Shown: piece by piece, positions 56,842-64,000 of the stretch
Numbering within the stretch: position 1 is the stretch's first letter
How the letters are laid out: every line of letters starts with the position of its first letter
NCBI GenBank assembly: GCA_963576475.1
Contig: OY754968.1
Coordinates: forward strand, 14,984,616-15,048,615
Length of the DNA: 64,000 bases
Direction: 5' to 3'
Source: Molanna angustata
Lineage: Eukaryota; Arthropoda; Insecta; Trichoptera; Molannidae
Notes under the pieces: generated by a model
The model's input: the letters and a program-made list of their open reading frames with translations, nothing else
The model's database searches: none
Told to the model about the DNA's origin: nothing
Program-made: the position numbers and the translations under genes

Positions 56842-56945
56842 TGTAAATCGAATATTCTTTTTTAATCGCATATGCGCAAACTTTGGGTTTTTTTCCTTTT
56901 CGGGAGTCAAATGTTATTTTTATTGACAAACATTTTTTCAACATC
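56842..56945 (-). mobile_element. Family I fragment
   Basis: TAAATCGAATATTCTTTTTT, CTTTTCGGGAGTCAAATG and TATTGACAAACATTTTTTCA, then loss of similarity after AACATC. Confidence 0.8.
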
Positions 56946-57087
56946 GGTTGTTCTACGTATTATGTAGGTGTGCGTATCGGTAGGTGTACGTATACGGCCG
57001 GGCGAGTGAAATTCGTCTGCTTCAGCGTAGTTTTAGTTGGCATACATTCATTGCGCTGACTAGGTATCTGTATCATATATAATCTAA

Positions 57088-57215
57088 GCTTTCGGGAGTC
57101 AATGTATTTTTATGACAATTTTTTAATATCTCATTAGAGACGAAGTTGTAATATCATAGAAGAACTGGGAAATCAAGACACCTACATAGGTTGTTTTACG
57201 TGATCACGATGCTTG
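57088..57215 (-). mobile_element. Family I fragment, diverged
   Basis: CTTTCGGGAGTCAATG, TCTCATTAGAGACGAAGTTG, TAGAAGAACTGGGAAATCAA, GACACCTACATAGG and GGTTGTTTTACGTGATCAC. Three family I pieces within 900 bases suggest a preferred region or a broken larger element. Confidence 0.72.
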
Positions 57216-58959
57216 CCGATCTTCGTCTTTATTGAGTTAAGAAAAATAAACTTAACACAATATATTGCCAACCTTTTTATTTCCAGGTATGCATACATAA
57301 ATTAAAGTTTTCCTCAATTATACAGGCTCTTTTCATGTTAATTTTAATATGAGTTTCAATTTCAGGCTTGCTTAGTAGTAGAGCAATATCAATATACATT
57401 TTCAAAATTATGCTTTGATAAAAAATATTGTATTTTATTATAAAATACGGATTTTCTCTATATGAAAAATAATGAATAATGTTCTTGGAACAAGTACATA
57501 GACATCAGTAGCGGATTTATAGACGAACCCTGAAAGCCTGGATATCGTCTGCAAATATAGTAAATAAATACATAAAAAATAAATAAATTGGGTAAAAATT
57601 ACTATATAAATTGCAGAAATAATGCCCGCGCCTGTTCAATACGTACGTTATAGCAGTCGTGTAAGTACCGCACCCTATAGGTACCCACTGTATTATTATT
57701 CTATACCATTTGAAGCAAGACGTCGCTAGTTGGGCTTCATATGCTGATTGTTGTAAAGTTCCTTTCTCTTTCACACAAATAGAATTTCATTACGGGAATT
57801 AAGTCTCGCTCTATATTACATGTGTTCGGCTTCAAATAGCGAAATTCTATTTAACTACGTTAAAATATGCGCGTTCATAGAAAAAAAATATTACTAGTAT
57901 AACTACCATTTATAAGTAATATTTTTTCATTAGTTGACATAAATACTGTTAAGTACTCTAACTGATACAAAGTTTTGAACAAAGCTATGTAAAATAAGCG
58001 CGTTCGTAGAATTTTTATTGTTAAGTACTATAAGTTTACAATAAAATAACCTTTTCGAAGTTTAATTTTTTCTTTAGTTTGACTTTAAGTACTGTTACTT
58101 GCAAACAGTTTTAAAGAATAAAGGTAAAATTAGCGCGTTTATGGAAAAAATGCATTGTTAGTATAGGTAATAATTTAATCATTGTGTACATACTTAACTA
58201 ACCTTTTTCATGTTGCATTTCGCAAAATGCACGATATTCATGTCTATTTACACTAGCATTAAAGTTTTCTTTTGGGGTATGATTAATCTACGTTATTGTG
58301 AATATAATTATAGTATTTTATATACTAGTATTTTTGGTATTCATTTACTTCTGTTTTTTTTTTATTTTCATTATGAATAAATCTGTTGTGGATACTTATG
58401 TTGTGATGTCTACAGGATGTCTACAGTTCTTTGAGATGTCTACAGGAAATAATTTCATATAACAGGTTAGAAACACTATCATTGCATGACAAAGAGGAAT
58501 TAATTACTAATTTAAGACCAACATCTAATTTAAATCTTACTTATCAGGTCTCAAAAACGTTATTTTAATATATAGGTATGTTTATAAAACCAAATGGGTT
58601 GTTCTAATTACGAAACTTTTGTGGGAATTGCACATTTTATTTCAACGCACCGTTTGGAATTGTACAGGATTTTTATTGAATTCTATAAAACGTCACCAAT
58701 CGATATAATTAAAATCGATTGAATTCTTTAGGTAAACCACAAATTGAATCAATTTTATCTCTTGAAAAGAATGCGTGTTTTATTACAATTCTGTGTGTTT
58801 CGTTATATTTCGCAAATAATGTTAACGACAATATAAGTCCTAATCCAATTTTATTAAAAAAATACATTCTGCTTCATATTAAAAATCATATTTTTATATT
58901 TCTCATAGTTCGTTTTATTCGTATATGATATTGTAAGCAAACATTTTTTTGCTGGCGTA
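57216..58959. other. No recognised feature apart from short repeats
   Basis: AT-rich. GATGTCTACAGG recurs three times at about 58405-58446. AAAATAAGCGCGTTCGTAGAA-like words recur near 57868, 57992 and 58130 at about 130-base spacing, an old tandem array. Confidence 0.45.
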
Positions 58960-59210
58960 ATCCAACTGTGTATTTGTTCAAGAGAATTTATTTCTCTGTG
59001 TGTGTTTCCCTTATAACTTTTGATCCGCTCTACGCACAGAGCCCAAAATTTCAGAATATATAGAAAATTAAAGACCTACAATACTTTTATACTTATAATT
59101 TTGAATTTTTCTTTTAGTCAGGGGTTATCTATATTTGAATTTTTACTATATTTTTCCATATATCTCAAAAACCATAAAAGTTAAAACGGGGAAAATTAGT
59201 AAAAATATAT
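58960..59210 (-). mobile_element. Family B fragment (copy B7)
   Basis: ATCCAACTGTGTATTTGTTC, CTTATAACTTTTGATCCGCT, TTTTAGTCAGGGGTTATCT and CATATATCTCAAAAACCATA. The TTGTTCA-type end and about 230 bases of interior remain. Confidence 0.82.
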
Positions 59211-59689
59211 ATGAATAAAAAATCATTATTTTTGTCCAGGGTTGCGTGGCTCGAAGGTCCTAGTATCGCCCCTGATAGACATCCTCATACGTTGCGTAAA
59301 AATAAGCAGGAATTTTTTTGGCATTGGTGAGAGAAATTGTTCGACCAAAAGATACGAACTCATGTGGATCTGACGTGATCGTGTCCATCTTATTATAATA
59401 GGTTATAAAAAAAATATATGAGGAAGTTAGGTACATAATATTAAACGAGTACTCGATTCCAGCTAAGCACTAAGCACTCTAAATTTGGTACATATACTAA
59501 CGAGCACGGCACCCTATAAATCATCTTTATAATTATTATACATAGTTGTAGGAAATATGGGTGTAGGCAAATACAATAGTAGTGTTGTACTAATATACCA
59601 AGCTATTTTTCTGTAATTTTTTAAATGCGAGGGTTGGAGGCAGGTACATGTATGATAAATTAAAAACGAGTGGGTTTTGGCCAACGTTA
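59211..59689. other. No recognised feature
   Basis: 59225-59400 is less AT-rich (GGGTTGCGTGGCTCGAAGGT). The minus frame is short and has no known domain. Confidence 0.3.
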
Positions 59690-60096
59690 TAATACTCCTC
59701 ACTACTAAGTCACTCCATAAAGTATTCAGGTATGGAAATTGAAATTTTCACGAAATGAGTTTATTAAATTATTTTTGTTTTAAATATTTTATCATTAAAA
59801 CTTGATAATGTTTCAATGCCATTTTATGAAAGTGATGTGCCTTTTAAGCAATTTGAAAAGATTTATGTCAAAATTTAATTATCCTGAGCTTGGGGTCACA
59901 TTGAAATATTTGACACAATTTAGAAGCACTGATTATTATGTCCTTCAAAATCTATTGGTGTCAAAGCGAGTTTAAGATATATACAAATTTGCAAAAAATT
60001 AACAGAATCGAATGAGTACCTACGCAAGTCTATAATCGAATAAACACGTCGTACAAAGTATATAGCACATAGTACATACATATTATACATTGTGAT

Positions 60097-60266
60097 TTAT
60101 TTATTTTATCGTATGGTACTAGTGAATCAAATGTTTAAAATCAAAATGAATAAAACACAGCAATGACAGCAATCAAACACAAAACAGCACGATATGTCAA
60201 TCACACATTCACGTCGAGGGAGGCTGAACAATTTTGCAATAAAGTATCCCAGCCATAGTGAATCTA
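60097..60266 (-). mobile_element. LINE 3'UTR insertion with 12-bp duplication
   Basis: A 170-base minus-strand insert ending (on minus) ATTTGATTCACTAGTACCAT, ACGATAAAATAAATAA. It is flanked by ATACATTGTGAT at 60085-60096 and 60267-60278. E2 has a single ATACATTGTGAT at the same place. The 5'-truncated, A-rich 3' tail form is that of a Jockey-type LINE. It contains no coding sequence. Confidence 0.85.
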
Positions 60267-60317
60267 ATACATTGTGATGAAACTTTCAGAATACAATCTC
60301 AGCATAATACTAGTTCA

Positions 60318-60620
60318 TTCTTCTTCTTCTTCAATGGCTCTACAGCCCATATCGAGCCTTGGCCTCCAGCAACTTCCTCCTCCAACCTCTCCTGTCACCT
60401 ACTGCGACCCTCCAGTTTGGCACATTCAGAAGCCGGGATGCGTCCCTCTCAATGCCATCTTCCCATCGCAGCCTCGGTTTCCCGACCTTTCTTTTGCCAC
60501 CTGGGTGCCCCTCTAAGACTCTTTTTGGTACCCGTGATGATGGCATTCTCTGAACATGCCCGGCCCATCTTAGCCTGCTTAGTCTTATATGTTCAGACAG
60601 TTTGGGTGCTTTGTAGATGC
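60318..60620 (-). mobile_element. LINE 3' insertion with open C-terminal frame
   Basis: Minus strand: SEHIRLSRLRWAGHVQRMPS, SRVPKRVLEGHPGGKRKVGK, PRLRWEDGIERDASRLLNVP, NWRVAVGDRRGWRRKLLEAK, ARYGL and a stop, then a (GAA)n tail. It is flanked by ATACTAGTTCA at 60307-60317 and 60621-60631. No stop or frameshift interrupts the last 88 or so codons, so it is relatively young. Confidence 0.92.
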
Positions 60621-60631
60621 ATACTAGTTCA

Positions 60632-60902
60632 GATTATTTTTATTTATTTATTTATTTATTATTATTACATTGGAAAACCAACAGTACATACAAATGATAA
60701 AATGAAAAGGAAAACAATAATTAAAACATAAACCAGTTAAAGGTTTTCACGTGTTAACAAATAATAGAAACAAGCTAATGGTCAAAAGTCGAATACAACA
60801 TAAAAAATGGTTAAAAATAAGCAAAGAAATAAGTAAAAAAGAGCAAAGAAGTAAACAGGAGAAGCAAAAAAAAAAAGAAAAAGAAGAAAGACGTCTGTAC
60901 TG
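60632..60902 (-). mobile_element. Second LINE 3'UTR insertion at the same target
   Basis: Minus strand: CAGTACAGACGTCTTTCTTC ... GTTTTCCAATGTAATAATAA and an (AAAT)n tail. It is bounded by ATACTAGTTCA at 60621-60631 and again at 60903-60913. It has no coding part. It shares the middle duplication with its neighbour at 60318-60620. Confidence 0.85.
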
Positions 60903-60998
60903 ATACTAGTTCATAATCTGCAATATAAAAAAAATAACCTTAAAAATTGCGAATTCAAAACTCCCGACATTATCCCTATGGGGTTGTGAGGAGTAAAA

Positions 60999-62310
60999 AG
61001 TAGTGATTTTGAATATTATTATTGAAAATTTCAACAACACATTCATCAAGGTAGGACGTTTTGAATTTCAGAATAAAATTTGAGAACAGTTTTGCTGACC
61101 AGTGTTACAGAATGATTTGTAAGGTTTTAATTTTCGTTGAATCATCCCAAAATCGGGTCAGCGAGTTTGTGACGAAAAGCTGACGTTTAGTCAAATGTTA
61201 ACGAATCAAGTGATGAAACAGAATGAGTATATAAATAAGTACAAACAACAACACATCAGTTCAACGAAGTGCTCGAATTTATAACCATAAAAACGTGGAG
61301 TTTGTAAGAAAATGATTTATATTGAATAACATTAATTTTTCCACTTCAACTCACACCACTTCAAATGAATAATTATTTTAACATTTATTTGAAACAGAAA
61401 GACGGGGAACACTTTTTCATTGAGATTTTTACGAATGAAAATGTAATTAGGAGCAAATTTCTATGGCTGTCTGTATCAGGGTATTGCTAATAAGTGTTTA
61501 CAGAAAAATAAATTAAAAAACGCGAATATTTAAAATGTAGGTACAAATAATATGAAGAAAAAAATTAATTTTTTTCACGAAATTAATATTAAGATATAAT
61601 TCATGTTACAAATTATGTGTAGAATACTTTATTTATAAGTAAACTGTATATGACATATTTTCGTTTACTCGAAATATCTGTAAAAATATCTTCATCATCC
61701 TTCAGGCATCACAAAGCAGTTGTCTTAAAATCTCCAATCCAATAACTTTAACAAAATAACTGAAGAATTGAAGAATCGTTTAAAAACAAATATCAAAAAG
61801 AATATGTAGCACATTTAGACCATTAAAAAAATATTATAAATATGATATGGCACTTCCTTTGGCCTGTAATCAACGACTATCAACATACTCGTGTCTAGAA
61901 AGAGGTGGGAACAAATTAATTACAATTATTACATTTAGAGTTTGAATGGAGCCGTTGCAAACCTATCATTTCAAAGTCGCTAATAGTCAAATTATGGGCT
62001 GCTTTATGTCAAATTCTATTTTGATAAAGCTTTTCGATCTGCATATATCTAAAGGCATTACCTCCAAATCTACAACTTTTCGAACTGAAATAGGAAGATT
62101 CTAAAATTTCAGTATTAAGGTCATTCAAAATTGTGCGCCGTAGATAATAATTTGAACTCAAATTGTCTATGGCACCGACAACGCATGCGTACTGCGCGTT
62201 CGGCCTTGCTTATTCGCGTCATGTTGCCGTGATTTCGGCCAACATAACAATTCAATTGGTCTGCACTTATATATTATCTTACATTTTTATTTTATCAACA
62301 TAACGCAACA
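60999..62310. other. No recognised feature
   Basis: AT-rich sequence. A CpG-containing stretch at about 62165-62240 (CGACAACGCATGCGTACTGC) is unexplained. Confidence 0.35.
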
Positions 62311-62376
62311 CGAACACAACTGATGTTTTTTTCCGAACACAACTGATGTTTTTTTTCCGAACACAACTGATGTTTT
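62311..62376. repeat. Tandem triplication, 23-24 bp unit
   Basis: CGAACACAACTGATG followed by a T-run occurs three times, at 62311, 62334 and 62358. Confidence 0.92.
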
Positions 62377-62409
62377 CAACTTCACTAAAATATCCCGGGC
62401 TGCTGTGAA

Positions 62410-62640
62410 AATAACTAGTACGTTTCCAATTAGGTGTGGGCTAAAATTAGGAACGTATTGACAGGTGGTTCAACTAAAATTTGGTTATAGGATACGGAAT
62501 TTAACTAATTCGATTCTTGGAGTAAGAAGGTTCTTATATAGGAACGTTCCTACTTCAGCGTTATCGAATATCAACTTAGACTAAGTGGAATAGAAAGGCC
62601 CCTATTTTAGCCGGAACGTTCTTAAATAGTTATAGAACTG
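62410..62640. mobile_element. MITE family G, second copy
   Basis: GAACGTTCCTACTTCAGCGT, TATCAACTTAGACTAAGTGG, AATAGAAAGGCCCCTATTTT and GGAACGTTCTTAAATAGT match the arm of the 12.2 kb element. TAGGAACGTATTG near the left end is the inverted counterpart. Confidence 0.7.
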
Positions 62641-64000
62641 GATGTATTATATTATATTTTATAGGATCGCTCACATTATTGCAAAAATCATGGTTAAGTC
62701 CCTTTGTTGACTTTGTCCACCCATTCAACGAGTTAAAACTATGTATGTGATCCAAACCACCTGAGTGCAAATATGTAGCACAGACCGATATTAACGCTGG
62801 CACAGTTTTAGAATTTATCGCGGTTCTAGGTTATTCAATGTTTTGCACACCGTCAATTTTTTTAATCAATTTGTTCTGCACACCCGTATTTTTTTGACAT
62901 CGTTTTACTGTCGAATTTATGTTACGAAATGGTAAAATAATTTTACTCAAAAGAAATCTAATTAAATGTATAAATAATTTTATGTTGCCACTATAACTTT
63001 CAGTAAGTAGGTACGTTAGGTGTATTCGTTTAATTAGACTGGTGTATTTTTCAGGAGTAATCACAGTTTTGAAATTCGTGAATATTAAATAGTCTAATGA
63101 AATAATCACAGAAAATCAAAATGATTTAAAGGTCGAAAACCCCGATACTAAGAAACGTGTTTTTAATTTGAAAATTAAACATAAAAAGAAAATGTTTTGC
63201 TCCGATAGACTTCAAAGCAGTCGGTAGTTAATCAGAATGTTGGGTGTAGTGGAATAAAATAATGAGTCTAATGTGTTCGATAATTTAATAAAGGAATTTT
63301 TGATGTACCTTTTAAGGTAATTTTAATCGTTGTTGGACCCTAGCCAGGCTCTGAGAACATTCTGAGAAGCGAGTGTTGGAACAATTTATATAAATCATGT
63401 TTTCAGAACGTAATGACTAAAGAAAAGTAATTGCTTAAATGTGGGTTTGACGTAATTAGTGAAAGTATCCCATGCGTAGTATGTGTGTGTGTATGTACAT
63501 GACAAGATTAAATTAGTGAAATAACAGAGGAAAATGAATTGAATTAATTATTTTGTATAAAAGTAAAACTCTCATTCATTTTCCTTAGGCCTTAAACAAT
63601 TATTGTGTTTTTAGGAATATTCCCGGTGTTGACTCGATGCAACAGAGATAATAATGGACTTTGAAATTATCAAAAAAAAAAATAATATTATACATACATG
63701 ACAATCTTTGGGGGTGAAATTTATGCGAGAATAGTGTCACTTCTCAAAAGATGATGTTACAAAAAGGTTTCTTCGTTACTTCATAGAAGGCGATAGTAAA
63801 AACAGCTTATTTTCAAACAATCTGTATCTCATTTTTTAAATATTTAAAAAATATTGAATATTAAAATATTTAACATTCAAAATCACATTTATTTATTTAT
63901 TTATTTTCTCTCAGAAAGCTACGGCAATAATTTATTTATTTTACAAATCATTTATTGCATAAAAGTTGAGCCAAAAGTGCTTTCTTCAATTTAAATTATT
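62641..64000. other. No recognised gene; family L copy and ATTT tract
   Basis: AT-rich. 63755-63800 carries the family L repeat in reverse orientation (TGTTACAAAAAGGTTTCTTC). (ATTT)n at 63885-63905. The 92-codon minus frame at 62831-63109 has no known domain. Confidence 0.4.

Larger units (their letters stand above)
59690..60998 (+). mobile_element. Family E element with three nested LINE insertions (E1)
   Basis: The left part opens with ATACTCCTCACTACTAAGTC and the right part ends TTGTGAGGAGTAAAAAG, so the ends are inverted (ACTCCTCA / TGAGGAGT). The body matches E2 (CCTGAGCTTGGGGTCACATT, TGATGAAACTTTCAGAATAC, TAATCTGCAATA). It is broken at three points by LINE fragments at 60097, 60318 and 60632, each with flanking duplications. 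Confidence 0.82.

Noticed and set aside
60258..60731. 157-codon plus-strand frame
   Set aside because: It crosses the junctions of separate LINE insertions and is antisense to the LINE C-terminus.

Overview
The window looks like AT-rich insect nuclear DNA, most likely from a moth or butterfly. Support comes from many short motifs of the TAGGTACCTAC type, (CATA)n/(GTAT)n-tailed RTE-like LINE 3' ends, tRNA-derived SINEs with LINE tails, and one recognisable host exon of the insect N-cadherin type. No bacterial, viral or CRISPR content is seen. The order-level assignment is inference from repeat style.

Host gene content is minimal. The only convincing host coding sequence is a 165-base, phase-0 exon on the minus strand at 36315-36479. 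It has a clean acceptor and donor and encodes the end of one cadherin repeat and the start of the next (VNDNPPIF, then ITEEDDRNLPK), which I assign to N-cadherin (CadN). The rest is therefore probably intron, with over 27 kb before the exon and over 36 kb after it on the transcript. No second cadherin exon was found.

Everything else I can name is transposable-element debris. 0-1.2 kb: a Jockey-like LINE end split by an RTE-like LINE with a 13-bp target duplication. 4.5-5.3 kb: a short TIR element (family B) and a 43-bp minisatellite. 7.2 kb: a probable solo LTR. 8.3-9.6 kb: family B next to a SINE. 10-13.2 kb: an endonuclease fragment, LINE tails, SINEs and a foldback MITE. 17-19.3 kb: three LINE ends. 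24.3-24.7 kb: a hAT MITE with an 8-bp duplication. 25.5-31.6 kb: copies of LINE family F and of family E. 32.3-35.3 kb: a foldback and a compound MITE. 37.2 kb: a long hairpin. 40.7-42.8 kb: two nearly identical family B copies in tandem. 43.9-45.4 kb: a Penelope-like inverted repeat, a SINE and a 44-bp minisatellite. 48.1-50.5 kb: a 1.2-kb minisatellite grown inside a family F LINE, next to a degenerate RT. 52-55.5 kb: LINE, MITE and SINE fragments. 56.3-57.2 kb: family I copies. 59.7-61 kb: a family E copy holding three LINE insertions.

The elements appear to depend on one another. SINEs share 3' ends with LINEs, several families end in the same TGATGGTATG(TATG)n tail, and many insertions sit inside older repeats. 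I see no new gene system. The points most worth checking are the isolated cadherin exon, the same target duplication used twice at 60.3-60.9 kb, and the minisatellite born in a LINE reading frame. All LINE reading frames seen are truncated or frameshifted.
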